Counted from the first letter of the stretch, positions 47,608 through 57,979 are shown. The stretch is DNA of 64,000 nucleotides from CBDUEF01 sp018063485 (GCA_037045435.1 JBAOID010000016.1:1-64000); one strand, 5' to 3'. Notes: generated by a model from the letters alone, not told the origin. Numbers and translations are program-made.

Positions 47608-48558
47608 TCAACCGGTCTGCTCGTCGTCAGACTTGACAAGCCCCTTTACCGGCTCGATGGCGCTGCCAATTCCCGGCAACCGCACCCGCAACCGTTTGAT
47701 CCGTCGCGGATCGGCGTCGATGATTTCGAACTCGGCCCCGGACTCGTGCGGCACAATCTCGCCGCGTGCGGGCACACGTCCGGTGCGTAAAAAGATCAAC
47801 CCGCCAAGGGTGTCGATATCCTCGTCATCCTCATCGGTGCGCAACCGCATCCCGATTGCGGCCTCGAACTCGTCCAGGGGGGCGATGGATTGGGCGATGA
47901 AGGAGCCGGGCCGCTCTTCCTTCCATAGCGCACCTTCTGCCTCGTCATGCTCATCGTCGATGGCACCAATGATGGTTTCGATCAGATCCTCGATGGTGAT
48001 CAACCCATCGACCCCACCATATTCATCAATCACCAAAGCCATATGCACCCGCTCGCGCTGCATTTTCTGCAACAACACCGAGGAAGGCATCGACGGCGGC
48101 GCATACAGCAGGGGGCGCAACAGTTTTTTCAGCGAAAACCGCCCCGCTGCGCCAAAACCGTGCTGCAAGGCCAGATCCTTGAGCAGCACCAACCCCTGAG
48201 GGTGATCGAGCGTGCCCTTGTAGACCGGCATCCGGCTGAACCCTTGGGTGCGAAACACCTCGACCAACTCGTCCTTGCCGATGTCCAAAGGCACTGCAAC
48301 GATCTCAACCTTGGGGATGGCCACATCATCAACGCGCAATCGCCGCAGATTGCTCAGGCCGGGGACCGATACCGTCCCGCTGGCGGTGTCAGCGGGGAGC
48401 TCGGTCGATTTTGCGCTGACCGTATCGCTATGGAACGCGTTCCATATCCGCCCGATAAATCCCCGCGAGGGTGAATCGCCGCTTTGATCGTCTTGGTCCG
48501 GCTCACCGGCAGGCGTCTCGCCTTGCCCGTTTGAAACTGCTTCGCTGCTACTGCCCAT
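47608..48558 (-). CDS. corC: CorC/HlyC-family CBS-domain transporter-associated protein
   Basis: A 316-residue cytosolic protein. Two CBS domains (VDDVAIPKVEIVAVP... and LIDEYGGVDGLITIEDLIETIIG) are followed by a CorC_HlyC C-terminal domain (DTLGGLIFLRTGRVPARGE). Involved in magnesium/cobalt efflux in relatives. The conserved order ybeY-corC-lnt is kept. Confidence 0.9.
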   Translation of the reverse strand: MGSSSEAVSNGQGETPAGEPDQDDQSGDSPSRGFIGRIWNAFHSDTVSAKSTELPADTASGTVSVPGLSNLRRLRVDDVAIPKVEIVAVPLDIGKDELVEVFRTQGFSRMPVYKGTLDHPQGLVLLKDLALQHGFGAAGRFSLKKLLRPLLYAPPSMPSSVLLQKMQRERVHMALVIDEYGGVDGLITIEDLIETIIGAIDDEHDEAEGALWKEERPGSFIAQSIAPLDEFEAAIGMRLRTDEDDEDIDTLGGLIFLRTGRVPARGEIVPHESGAEFEIIDADPRRIKRLRVRLPGIGSAIEPVKGLVKSDDEQTG

Positions 48559-48599
48559 TTGTCCTTTGTCCGTATCGTGCCTGAAGAAATCAGTGCACC

Positions 48600-49097
48600 G
48601 TCAATATGGGTCGGAAATGCCCAATGAGGCAAGGATCCGAACCTCCTGCCGCCTCCATCGCCTGGGCGTCGACCTTCACGACTGTGATGATGGCCGCCGC
48701 AGATGCAAGATCCCATGCACAATCGGATGTGTAACATGATCGGGCATGCGGCTTGCCAGCATCGGTTGCCTCGCGCGCGCAGCGTCATCAGAAGCAATGG
48801 CAGTATCGCCAAGACTGTCGCCCAACTCCAGATCAAACTGCGGCATATTGCCCTCGAATCTCGGCGCCGCGCTCAGCGGAAGGCCAGCTCAAGACATTGG
48901 TGGCCACCGGTTTGCCGCAGAAAATCGGCATTCAACGCAGCAATGCGGGCGTCATCGCAGCCCAGCACGCATAGCTCCGCAGCTGCGGGAACAGACAGGT
49001 CGGCAAATACCGCCAAAGCCGCATTCCGCGCCAAGGCTGCAAGACCAAAGGCCTCCCAGCGCGTATCCTCAAAAACAACATCCACAGGGCTATTCAT
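48600..49097 (-). CDS. ybeY: Endoribonuclease YbeY (several frame breaks here)
   Basis: The product is a rRNA-maturation endoribonuclease. The start MNSPVDVVFEDTRWEAFGLAALARNA and LCVLGCDDARIAALNADF are clear. After an extra base near 48920 the text reads RGKPVATNVLSWPSAERGAE, and later pieces read MPDHVTH and GILHL, but the zinc motif HGxLHLxGYDH is degraded to GILHL followed by GHHH. At least four frame breaks remain. The end ASLGISDPY is recognisable with stop at 48600. It is too damaged to tell sequence error from a real pseudogene. Confidence 0.75.
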
Positions 49098-49390
49098 GCC
49101 TTCCCATACCTTGTCGGCGGGCAAACAACAATTCCTTGCCTCCTTGCCGCAGCACAAACCTTGCGGCGGGGCAGGGGATTTTGATCAACTTCATGCCATG
49201 GCTGCCGCCAAGGGTTTCGTTGTGGTCAGTCTGTTCCAAGCCTGTTGCCACCCATGCAACGCGGCAAGAAGCGGCTTGGAAGGCTTGGGTCGGGGGGCGT
49301 TGTCGACCCCTGCGTGTGGACCGAGTGCCGAGGCAATCATTACCGAAGTCAGCGCATTCGCGGTGGTTTGGCTGAAGTCGGAGATAGGGT
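49098..49390. other. Junction region upstream of ybeY; expected phoH absent
   Basis: The usual neighbour upstream of ybeY is phoH, but no PhoH-like sequence is visible. Instead a short minus-strand frame (ending near 49191 with KPLLAALHGWQQAWNRL) has no recognisable family. This is likely a rearrangement or island boundary. Confidence 0.55.
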
Positions 49391-50944
49391 AATTTTTCGC
49401 GCGAGCCAGCAGCCGAAAGTCAGGCCGGTGATCGTGTCGCCTTCGCGGTGAACCCGCAGCGTCCACTCGCCGGGGGCAGAGGCGTCCATCGAGCGGCGGG
49501 TGGTGATCGTCCAGATATCCTTGCGCCAAGGGATACATCCGCTCCATCGGGCCTTGGCCCAGCATGCCATCGAAACGTCGACATACAGTGGCGCCGTCGC
49601 GGCTGATCGATCGTCGAGATCAGCCGTCGATTTCATCGCGAGCGATAGCGGCCCGCGAGTTCCGCGCCATCGGCCACGGCAAGGGGGGCCAGCCGGCGGG
49701 CCTCGATGCGCAGGTTCTCCCCCGCACGCTGCATCAACAGATGGTCGGGGTGCAGCCGCAGGCTTAGCTGCGGCGCGAGGGCTGTGGCGTCGGGTCGCCG
49801 AGGACAACAGGCTGGCGAGAGGGCGCGTAATGCAGCCGCACGCCCATTGGGCAGGCCGGTGGTGCGAAGGAACAGTCCTTGCGTCGTCATCAAGCCACAG
49901 CCCATCCCAGCCGCTGGCGGGCAGCGAAGGGGGGGTGATGGTGCAAGCCAAGCGCGGCCTCCATCAGGGACCATGCCGCGTGCATGGCGCTGGCTGCGTG
50001 GTTGAAAAGCACGACGATTGACAGCCGTTCACTGGCGATATGCAGCCGGAACGAGGCAAAGCCGCGCAGGGCTCCGCCGTGGCCGGTGGCCACGTATCCG
50101 GCCAGAGTGATCGCGGCGCAACCCAAAGCCATAATCGGCGGGGCTGCCATCGGCAAAGCACACCGGTTGGCTCAGGCGGTTGTAAAGGCTGTGGGGATCA
50201 TCGCGCGTGGCGTCAATATGGCACTCCCATGCCAGCATGTCATCAAGCGAGGCCGGAAACGCCCGCATCGCCGAACCAGTGGATCGCGTTTCGGGCGGGC
50301 AAGAAGCCAACCTCATCATTGCCCTCATAGCCGATGACCCCGTCCAGCGGTTTGCTGGTATCAGGGGCAAGTTCGGCGGTGTTCATCCCGGCGGGGCGCA
50401 AGATCCGTTCGCGCAGCAAATCGCCGAAATCGCGGCCCGAGGCGTTGCGGATCAATTCGGCCAACAGCCGGAAATTGCCGTTGCTGTAGGAGTAATGCGC
50501 GCCGGGCGCGAAATGCCCGCTTTGGGCCTGCCCCAACAGGCGCAGCCCGTCGGCTTCGGTAAACAGCCCTTCCGGCTCGGCACCGTGCAGCACCGTCAGC
50601 GCCCAGTAATCGCGCAGGCCCGATTGATTGTGACACAGTTGCGCCACCGTCGGCAGCGGTCCTTGAAACCGTGGCAGCAGGGCAGGCAGCAGCGGGTCCA
50701 ACTTGGCCGGGTCGTCGAAAAGATCGAGAAGCAATGCGCAGGTAAGCTGTTTCGCGATCGAGCAGATCGGCAGCCGGGTTTGCGCGGTCATCGGCAGAGC
50801 GCGATACATATCGGCATAGCCCCAGGCGCGGCGGGCGATGATCTGCCCGTCCTTGACCACCCCGGCCACGCCCGCCGGCCCGCGATGCTGGTCGGGCAGC
50901 AGGTTCAGCGCCTGTTCCAGCGCTGCAAGATCAATGGTTGTCAT
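49390..50944 (-). CDS. D-aminopeptidase-like serine hydrolase (S12, several frame breaks)
   Basis: A penicillin-recognising hydrolase of the beta-lactamase/DD-peptidase fold. The first 233 residues are continuous: catalytic SIAK in LPICSIAKQL, YSYSNGNFRLLAELI as the YxN motif. The HGG motif (ATGHGGALRG) appears in the next frame. Downstream pieces read GRAAALRALSPA, LRLHPDHLLMQRAGENL and GEWTLRVHREGDTITGLTFGCWLAR, like the two beta-barrel domains of D-aminopeptidase DAP. About six +1 breaks connect them. Original length about 510 residues. Overlaps the stop of the L,D-transpeptidase gene. Confidence 0.75.
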
Positions 50945-51471
50945 TGCGGCTCATCCTGTTTCGCGCCCAAGAAGCACAGCCTTGTGCCAGGCCCGGCCTG
51001 TGCAAGAAACTCCAGAAGATCGGCCTTTGACAAGGCTGCGCAGCCCTCTGTAGGACAATATTGTGGCCCGGCAACATGCAGAAAAATCGCACTGCCGCCA
51101 TGGGGTACCACCGGTTCATCATTCTGCCCCAGCACGACAACGATGTCGTAAAGCGCATCCTCGCGCCACATCTCTTCATGGCTGGCAGCAAAGGGCAGGC
51201 GGATGAGACGGTTGTAATGCGGGTGATCGGGGGCGTCGCACCACCCATCTTGCCGGTCGATAGCCGTGCAGGGCAGATGGGGCGCGGGCGCTGTGGCCAG
51301 CCGGTCAGCGCGGTAGAACACGCGCCGGATCGGCCAACAGCCAACCGGGCTCACGCCATCGCCCTCGGTTTTGATCCGCTGGATGCCGCCGCGTCCAACG
51401 GCACAGCGCCAGGTTTTGTCACCATGGCTTGCTTGCCAGATGTCACCCAACTTTGAAACGATCAGATCCAC
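50941..51471 (-). CDS. L,D-transpeptidase family protein (YkuD-like)
   Basis: A 176-residue protein with the catalytic motif HGGSAIFLHVAGPQYCPTEGCAAL: His, then Gly-Cys, typical of ErfK/YbiS/YkuD enzymes that cross-link peptidoglycan or anchor lipoproteins. No signal peptide is visible, as in several short members. The stop overlaps the D-aminopeptidase start (ATGA), so the two form a cell-wall-related operon. Confidence 0.85.
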   Translation of the reverse strand: MDLIVSKLGDIWQASHGDKTWRCAVGRGGIQRIKTEGDGVSPVGCWPIRRVFYRADRLATAPAPHLPCTAIDRQDGWCDAPDHPHYNRLIRLPFAASHEEMWREDALYDIVVVLGQNDEPVVPHGGSAIFLHVAGPQYCPTEGCAALSKADLLEFLAQAGPGTRLCFLGAKQDEPQ

Positions 51472-51715
51472 GATACTCTCCTATGATACGCCGCTTGCGG
51501 CTGAAGCGGAAAATGGCGCAACCTGTGATGGTTTTACGGCGCCGGGTGCTCGATGCGACAGATCTTTTTGGCATAAGGCCAGCGGGTATGAAAGCGGCAA
51601 CCTGATGGCTGGCTCACCTGGCGGGATATCTCAGCGGGCGATCACGGCGGCGCTGGAACAGATCGGCGCAAGGCACCAACACCTGTCGCTTCATCCAGAA
51701 CCGCCGCAAACCCTC

Positions 51716-52252
51716 TCATGCGAGTTCGGCGAATTGGACCCAAGCCATCGTCAACTTGCAATCCCCGAGCGTCTTTTCCTTGTTGCCTTTCTCGCGCTGA
51801 AAATCTGCGAATTTCTCCTCCACCCAGGCCAAGGTCATCCTGGACTTGGCGACTTCCCCCGGCAGGGGCGGCGTATCCTTTGCCGCCATGCCTGCGAACA
51901 TCGGGTCGGTGGGGGCGGTCAGATGAAACTTCCCCCGCAGCCGTGCAGCCAGAATACGGTCGGCCTCGACCCTTGCCCGCAGAATGCCCTCACGGGCGTG
52001 ACGGATCGAGTCTGACAGGCTGATGATCGACTTCTCGCGGAGTGTGCCCATGAGGGCCTTGGCTTTGCTAAGCAAGCCTTTGACGTGATGATGGCTTTGC
52101 AGGGCTGCGGCCAAGGATATTTGCCGCGGCTCAATCGTCTCGGTGGCACCGATCTTGTCGATGTCGGAACCGTAAGTCTGGCGAAAGCTGTGCCTCTCGT
52201 TCAGGGCGTCCTGAAAGATGTCGCGGATACGCTGATCAATCTGATGGCGCAA
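51716..52252 (-). CDS. Hypothetical protein
   Basis: A 178-residue open frame that I cannot assign. It is predicted mostly helical, with basic and acidic patches (RARVEADRILAARLRGKF) and no cysteine motif, signal or membrane segment. Its neighbours are the L,D-transpeptidase and a recombinase remnant, so it probably belongs to the accessory region. It may be fragmentary. Confidence 0.4.
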   Translation of the reverse strand: MRHQIDQRIRDIFQDALNERHSFRQTYGSDIDKIGATETIEPRQISLAAALQSHHHVKGLLSKAKALMGTLREKSIISLSDSIRHAREGILRARVEADRILAARLRGKFHLTAPTDPMFAGMAAKDTPPLPGEVAKSRMTLAWVEEKFADFQREKGNKEKTLGDCKLTMAWVQFAELA

Positions 52253-52840
52253 TGCGTTGGTTATGCTTAATTTATTGGCGAAAAGCAGCCCATGTCATTA
52301 CTGGTCTTGCGGCAAGGCAGAGTTGCTTTCGCCCTGTCGTTAGTGTTCAGCGTGGTCTTGACCTAGCCGTGCCCGACCCTTGCCACCAGGTCTTTGGGCG
52401 CCGCCATACGGAAGTAAAACACCCCGCAGCGCCTGACCACTCGTGGGGTTCCGCCCATGATGCACACCTCGACTGCACCAGCGGCTGTGCCAGTCGGAGA
52501 TCTTGCGATTTCAGGTTTTGGAAAAAGCTGTGTTTAACAGTTGGTTACATGGAAAAATGGCTGAGGGAACGCGACTGCGGCCGAACCATCTTTTGTGGAT
52601 GCCGCTCGGTTTGCAAGGGATTTCTGAACTTCTGCGCATGTGATCGAATGCGATCTTTGGTCAGGCCTGTTCTTGCGGCTGACTTGTACCCCTGGCCGGG
52701 AAGGTGATGCGCGGGTCGGGGCCCAATCTCCGAAGTCGGGCTCGAGGCCCGGAGAAGATTTCTGGTTTGCCCAACCCGGATCATGGCGATCATTTGCCCA
52801 TGCAGTTCATGTCTTCCTTACAACTCAGCCGCCCCGATGG
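52253..52840. other. 590-bp region without a recognisable gene
   Basis: Short frames on both strands have no family resemblance and irregular codon use. The base composition is lower in GC than the core genes. I see only probable IS or island debris and no palindromic mini-insert. Confidence 0.5.
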
Positions 52841-52849
52841 CCGACGACG

Positions 52850-53215
52850 CGCGTTCAGGCACCGACAACCTTACGCGTTCGCACGCTTCTGCGTGGCGAA
52901 CAGCGGGGCAACGGCTGACCGGCGCGCTCGGCAAGCCAGACGCGCAGATGGGCGACGGTGCCCGAGGTCAGCGGCGTGATCCGCTGCTTTCGCCCCTTGC
53001 CGTGGCAACTTACATGCGCGCCAGAGCCGAGATGGACATCGCGACAACACAGGCCGATCAGTTCAGAAGCGCCAAGCCCCGTCTGTACCGCAAGGGCGAA
53101 CAGTGCCGCGTCGCACCGCCCGGTGGTGCCAGGAAGACGACGTCTCCGCTTCGTTCGTTTTTCGACGCTGTGCCGGGGGGGGGCGCGGAAACCGTCGCTG
53201 CGGTCATTTAGCAAC
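52850..53215 (-). pseudogene. Tyrosine recombinase remnant
   Basis: The minus-strand text ALFALAVQTGLGASELIGLCCRDVHLGSGAHVSCHGKGRKQRITPL is the catalytic-core start of a phage/IS-associated tyrosine recombinase (the Arg-I region, with the Lys beta-hairpin). The C-terminal His-x-x-Arg and catalytic tyrosine are missing and the frame is broken after AERAGQPL. It marks past integration in this accessory region. Confidence 0.7.
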
Positions 53216-53274
53216 CGGAACATGTCGATCAAGGTCGAGTTCGGGATGAGACTACCAGTCTCCTGCAACCTGCT

Positions 53275-53655
53275 GTGACCGAGGCGCAGCGCGTCACGAT
53301 CCAGCTTTACCTGTTGGGGGATCATGCGCCGGTGCCACTGACCGTCGATGGGATTGCCAATGACAGCCATACCGTCTTTGGTGCGGCGGTGCGCTTGGCG
53401 ATGGTCCTGATCGTGATTGATTATCTTACGCTGAAAGAGACGAAACAACCGTTTTGGCCTGGCGCGCTGTGGCTGACACTGAAACAAGGCATGTTTGCCT
53501 TTGGTGTCATCGTATCCGGTGCGGTCATCTGGCAGCGGGTGATGGGCGGTATGCCCGTCTCGTTGCTGCTGGCCGCAAAAATACTGAGCTTAGTCGCGGG
53601 CCTGACCGCCGGTGTGGTGAATTACATGACCATCAAGGCGGGCAAACTGCTATAA
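53275..53655 (+). CDS. Small membrane protein of unknown function
   Basis: A 126-residue protein from a GTG start, or a shorter one from an internal start. It contains three hydrophobic segments (about residues 35-50, 72-88, 95-112). No recognised family. It directly precedes the serine-hydrolase gene on the same strand and may be cotranscribed. Confidence 0.5.
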   Translation: MTEAQRVTIQLYLLGDHAPVPLTVDGIANDSHTVFGAAVRLAMVLIVIDYLTLKETKQPFWPGALWLTLKQGMFAFGVIVSGAVIWQRVMGGMPVSLLLAAKILSLVAGLTAGVVNYMTIKAGKLL

Positions 53656-53706
53656 GTTTTCTAAAATGCGCGCGCACGGCGGCAACTGACTGAAAAGGAT
53701 TGCGAT

Positions 53707-55357
53707 ATGAACACCCTATTTGGCGCGGCGCTGACCGCATCTTTGACACTCGGAGGGGGCGCAATGGCGCAAGACGCAAAACCGCTTGATGCGCAGGCGT
53801 CCAACCCTCTGACGATGGGCTGGATGCAGGGTTTCCCACCTGCGGCGGATAAAACGATCCGCTTTACGGACCCTGATTATTTTGCGTTTCCAAAGCTGCG
53901 CTGGACGGTCTGCCATTTCCGCGAACTGATGCCCTCGGTCGGCGGTGGCTAACGGCACAAGCGGCGTTAGTGCGCTGCCGGTTGATCTTGACGCGGGTCT
54001 TGATGCTGTGACTTTCACCCCGCTTGGCGGCGGAGCGGCGATGACCTGGGATGCGGCGTTTGATGCCAATTATACCGATGGGATTCTGGTGCTGCACAAG
54101 GGCCGGATCGTTTATGAGCGCTATGATGGCTGCCTTGATGAACATACGCTGCACGGCGCGATGTCTGTCACCAAAAGCCTGACGGGTCTTGATGGCCGAA
54201 GTGCTGGTGGCCGAAGGCAAGCTGGATGAAAATGCCCTGTTGCATGATGTCATCCCTGAACTGGGCGACAGCGCCTTTGGTGATGCCACTGTGGCCCAGG
54301 TGTTGGATATGACTACGGCGCTTGGACTATTCCGAGGATTATGCCGATCCAAACGCCGAGGTCTGGACCTATGCCGAGGCGGGCAGTCCCTTGCCCAAGC
54401 CCGAAGGCTATACCGGCCCACGCAGCTACTTCGACTATCTGCAAACCGTGCAGAAAAAGGGCGAACACGGCGATGCCTTTGGCTATAAGACCGTGAACTC
54501 GGACGCGGCCGGTTGGTTGATTGCCACGCACCACGGGGGGCTCGGTGGCGGGCTATCTTTCAAACCGCATCTGGTCGCGTATCGGGACAGAGCGCGAGGC
54601 GTTCTATACGGTGGACTCCATCGGCACCCCTTTTGCCGGTGGTGGTTTTAACGCCACGCTGCGCGATATGGGGCGGTTTGGCCAATTGGTGCTGAACAAT
54701 GGCAAGTGGGGCGATGAGCAGGTCATCCCGGCGGAGGCTATCGCGCGTATCCGTCAAGGCGGCAGCAAGGAAGCCTTCGCCAAGGCCGGATACGATTTGC
54801 TGCCGGGGTGGAGCTATCGCGGCATGTGGTGGGTCAGCCATGATGACCACGGCAGTTTTGCGGCGCGCGGGGTGCATGGCCAGACGGTCTGGGTCGACCC
54901 CACGGCTGATATGGTGATTGTGCGCTTTGCCTCAAACCCGGTGGCCGGAAATGCGGCGTCTGATCCGACATCTTTGCCCGCATATCGCGCTGTTGCCGAT
55001 TACCTGATGGCACAGGAGACCACCCCTGCGCTGATCGGGCGGGAATGGATGATCGAGGATATCGGCGGCAAGGGTGTGATTGACAGCAGCCCGGCCAGCC
55101 TGTTGTTTTTGCCGGACGGTCGCTTGGCAGGCAACGCAAGCTGCAACCAATTGATTGCGGGCTATGAGCAAGACGGTGCAGCCTTGACCCTGTCCCAAAC
55201 TGCGGCGACGATGATGATGTGTGCGCCTGCGCTGATGGACCAAGAGAAACGTCTGTTAGATACACTGCCGCTTGTCAGCAGCTATACTATTGATGACACA
55301 GGCGCGCTTGTTCTAAGCACGGCGGATGGGGCGGCAATCACGGCGCGTAGACGATAG
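53707..55357 (+). CDS. Secreted serine hydrolase fused to a META domain (four frame breaks)
   Basis: The start MNTLFGAALTASLTLGGGAMAQ is a signal peptide, so the product is exported. The beta-lactamase-type part carries SVTK in HGAMSVTKSLTG (SxxK) and continues to VHGQTVWVDPTADMVIVRFAS. The last 110 residues (EWMIEDIGGKGVIDSSPASLLF ... GNASCNQLIAGY ... MMMCAPALMDQEKRLLDTL) are a META/HslJ-like domain. The fusion is uncommon. Four single extra bases, near 53941, 54189, 54322 and 54524, break the frame; removing them gives a continuous protein. Confidence 0.78.
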
Positions 55358-55478
55358 GCGAGGTATCAGCGGATGAAATTGCCCGCTTATCATACCTTCA
55401 CCGGATAGTTGATGGGCATCTATCCGGTCTTAACCGACGATCTGCTTTTGCCAAATTCGAGCAACGACAGGAATTGAT

Positions 55479-56624
55479 ATGAGCGACACTGATTTGACCG
55501 AAGCTGACCCAACCAATATAGGCACACCCGATGCCAGCCCCCCTGCACCTGCTGCGCGCAAGAACCCTGCCGCCAAGATCGCGTCAATCGTGGTCGCTTT
55601 GCTGCTGATCATGGTTGTGGTTTATGCCATGAGCGACCGCATGGCACCTTCTTCCTCTCGCGGCATTGTTTCGGCGCATGTGGTGCAGATTGCCCCGCGT
55701 GTTTCGGGCGAAGTGACTCAGGTTTTTGTTGAGGATGATGCGGTGGTGCAAGCAGGTGATCCGCTGTTTTCGCTCGATTCCCGCCCGTTTGAACTGGCGG
55801 TTAATCAAGCCGCGGCCAATCTTAATTCCACAACCCAAAGCATAAACGCCTCTGGGGTGTCGCTGGTGGCGGCGCAGGCTGCTGTCACGCAGGCGCGCAC
55901 CGCGCTGGAGACCGCCCGCGGTCAGGCAGAACGCACCTTCCGGCTGGAAGAGCGTGGCATTGCTGCCAAAGCGCAAGGCGATATCGAGCGCGGCAAAGTC
56001 GCAGATGCAGAGGCACGGCTTGCCACGGCAGAGGCCAATCTGACCAGCGCCCTGACCCAGCTTGGCCCGCAGGGCAGTGACAACCCGGCGATTGTGGCGG
56101 CGCAAGCGCAGTTGGAGCGCGCCCAATACGATCTGGCTTCGACTACCGTGCGGGCGCCACATTTTGGTGTAGTGACTAACGTCTTGCTGTCCGAAGGCCA
56201 ATTCGTCGGCGCAGGCAACCCTGCGCTTACATTCATTGATGCAGGTGCCGCTTGGGTGACTGTCGATCTGCGCGAAAACCAGCTTCAAAATGTTGATGCG
56301 GGCGATTCCGTCGGCCTGTCGTTCGACGCGCTGCCAGGGCAGATATTTGAAGGGCGCGTGCAAAGCATCGCCTGGGGCATCAACCCCGGTCGGAGCATGC
56401 AAGGCGGGTTGGTGGTCAATCAACCCAGCAACCGTTGGTTTGAACCGGCGCGGCAAATCCCTGTGCGCGTCGAACTGGTTGGCGGCATGGAGGCGTGGCC
56501 AAAGCGCGTGCGTGTCGGCGGCAAGGTCGATGCTGTCGTCTATGCCAGCGGCAGGAGTAACCCGATCGCATGGATTGCAGGCGGTTTGCAGCGTCTGGGG
56601 TCTATCACAAGCTACCTGTACTGA
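55479..56624 (+). CDS. HlyD-family membrane fusion protein (EmrA/AaeA-like)
   Basis: A 381-residue periplasmic adaptor. A single N-terminal membrane helix (residues 34-52) precedes VSAHVVQIAPRVSGEVTQVFVEDDAVVQAGDPLF (biotinyl-lipoyl-like half), a long coiled coil, and the second half VRAPHFGVVTNVLLSEGQFV. It links an inner-membrane pump to an outer-membrane channel. Directly upstream of the DUF2955 pump gene. Confidence 0.9.
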   Translation: MSDTDLTEADPTNIGTPDASPPAPAARKNPAAKIASIVVALLLIMVVVYAMSDRMAPSSSRGIVSAHVVQIAPRVSGEVTQVFVEDDAVVQAGDPLFSLDSRPFELAVNQAAANLNSTTQSINASGVSLVAAQAAVTQARTALETARGQAERTFRLEERGIAAKAQGDIERGKVADAEARLATAEANLTSALTQLGPQGSDNPAIVAAQAQLERAQYDLASTTVRAPHFGVVTNVLLSEGQFVGAGNPALTFIDAGAAWVTVDLRENQLQNVDAGDSVGLSFDALPGQIFEGRVQSIAWGINPGRSMQGGLVVNQPSNRWFEPARQIPVRVELVGGMEAWPKRVRVGGKVDAVVYASGRSNPIAWIAGGLQRLGSITSYLY

Positions 56625-56636
56625 GGGGGCTGTGCG

Positions 56637-57713
56637 ATGTATGTCATTCCCCGCCCAGATGTCACCGAAGACCCGCTTTATGCGGTGCGGCTTGCGCTGA
56701 CGGGTGTGCTGGCCTTCACTGCCATCCCGATCCTGAACCCGGCCCTGCCGCCGATCATTGCGGCCTTGCCCCTCGGTCTGATTGCAGCACAACGCAAAGC
56801 ATTCAATCCCATCAAGATGATCGCGGCACCCGTGGTGATGATTGTCATGGTCTATCTGGGAACCTGGCTGTTTGAACAGTTGCGCCCGATGCCTCTGGTG
56901 TATGTGGGTTCGGCGTGGCTGGCGTATTTTCTGGCGTTTCGCATGATCTTGCAGACTCGGCGCCCCTTGGGGATGTTGGTCATCATCGTGGCGCTGTTGA
57001 TGTCGATCATGGGAATGAACGGCACGGCCACGCTGGAAATCATGCGCGACGGCTTTGTGCAGGCGTCCTTGGTGGCGCTGGTGATCGGGCCACTGGTCTA
57101 CATCCTGCTGCCCGCCAAGACGCGTGAGATGCATGTCGATGAGCCGGAGCCCCGCAATGGCTTACTTGAGGTAGGTGCCGCGATCCGCGCGACTGTCCTT
57201 TTGGGTTTGTCATTCTGGCTTTATTCGGTGATGCAGCCGTCCGACATGATGATGGCGATGATTGCCGCGATGGTCATCGTGTTTCCCACCCGGACAAGGG
57301 TGTGGGATGAAGCGTTTCAACGTGTCCGCGCAACGCTTTTGGGCACGGGCATCGCATTGCCGATGTTGTGGCTGTTCACGCTGTCGTCGCATCTGCCGAT
57401 TATTCTGGGGTTGGTGTTTTTGGCTGGGCTTTTCTTTGGCAGCAAGATGCTGAGTGGTCCGCATCCCAGCATGGTTTATCAATACGCGTTTTCGGTCACA
57501 TTGGCGCTGGTTGCCGGGCGCTCTCTGACGCAAGATCCGGCCTATGCCAGCTTTACCCGCATTGTCCTTACGCTTCTGGGGGCGTTCACAGCGGCATTTT
57601 GTGTAGCGCTTCTTGATATGCTGACAAGGTGGGGCGGTGACGACAAGGGAAAAGACAAGGTAGCTGGCGGCGGGGTTTCGCATCCAGTTCAGCAGACCCA
57701 AGAAACACGATAA
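56637..57713 (+). CDS. DUF2955 / FUSC-like inner-membrane transporter subunit
   Basis: A 358-residue integral membrane protein with about ten helices in two halves, resembling the FUSC/AaeB aromatic-acid efflux family (DUF2955). With the HlyD protein it probably forms an efflux pump for small organic acids or toxic compounds; the substrate is unknown. 12 bp after the HlyD gene. Confidence 0.85.
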   Translation: MYVIPRPDVTEDPLYAVRLALTGVLAFTAIPILNPALPPIIAALPLGLIAAQRKAFNPIKMIAAPVVMIVMVYLGTWLFEQLRPMPLVYVGSAWLAYFLAFRMILQTRRPLGMLVIIVALLMSIMGMNGTATLEIMRDGFVQASLVALVIGPLVYILLPAKTREMHVDEPEPRNGLLEVGAAIRATVLLGLSFWLYSVMQPSDMMMAMIAAMVIVFPTRTRVWDEAFQRVRATLLGTGIALPMLWLFTLSSHLPIILGLVFLAGLFFGSKMLSGPHPSMVYQYAFSVTLALVAGRSLTQDPAYASFTRIVLTLLGAFTAAFCVALLDMLTRWGGDDKGKDKVAGGGVSHPVQQTQETR

Positions 57714-57755
57714 AGGCTGGCGATACGCATTTTCAACAGAATCGGCCTTACAATC

Positions 57756-57926
57756 ATGCCTTTGCTGCTGGGCCTTTTGTTCTTCGCGGCGTCTTTGACA
57801 CCGTCCTTGATCCCGAATGGATGGCTGTTGCAATTCTGCTTGGGCGGCGTTGTCATGGCGCTAGGGTATTTGGTCGGGCGCGGGGTCATGGGTCTTTGGT
57901 GGGTGATGGAGCTTCCAACCTGTTAA
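57756..57926 (+). pseudogene. Truncated membrane alpha/beta-hydrolase N-terminal (Abhydrolase_9_N-like)
   Basis: 56 codons reading MPLLLGLLFFAASLTPSLIPNGWLLQ then GGVVMALGYLVGRGVMGLWW, the hydrophobic N-terminal domain of the Abhydrolase_9 family. The coding sequence is cut at about 57920 by the end of an IS21-family element, whose terminal TGTTAATTT supplies the last two codons and stop. It was probably the last gene of the efflux operon. Confidence 0.65.
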
Positions 57927-57979
57927 TTTCCACGCAGAACTGAGCCAGGTCTTTTCACCGAGAAGTGAGCCACCTCTGA

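Noticed and set aside
52857..52917. Palindrome in the recombinase remnant resembling the transposase mini-inserts (ends GGGGCAACG, arms around TTCT).
   Set aside because: Its left flank and length (about 46 bp) differ, the arms need a bulge, and the segment can be read as native recombinase text (LFATQKRA), so it is not clearly an insertion.
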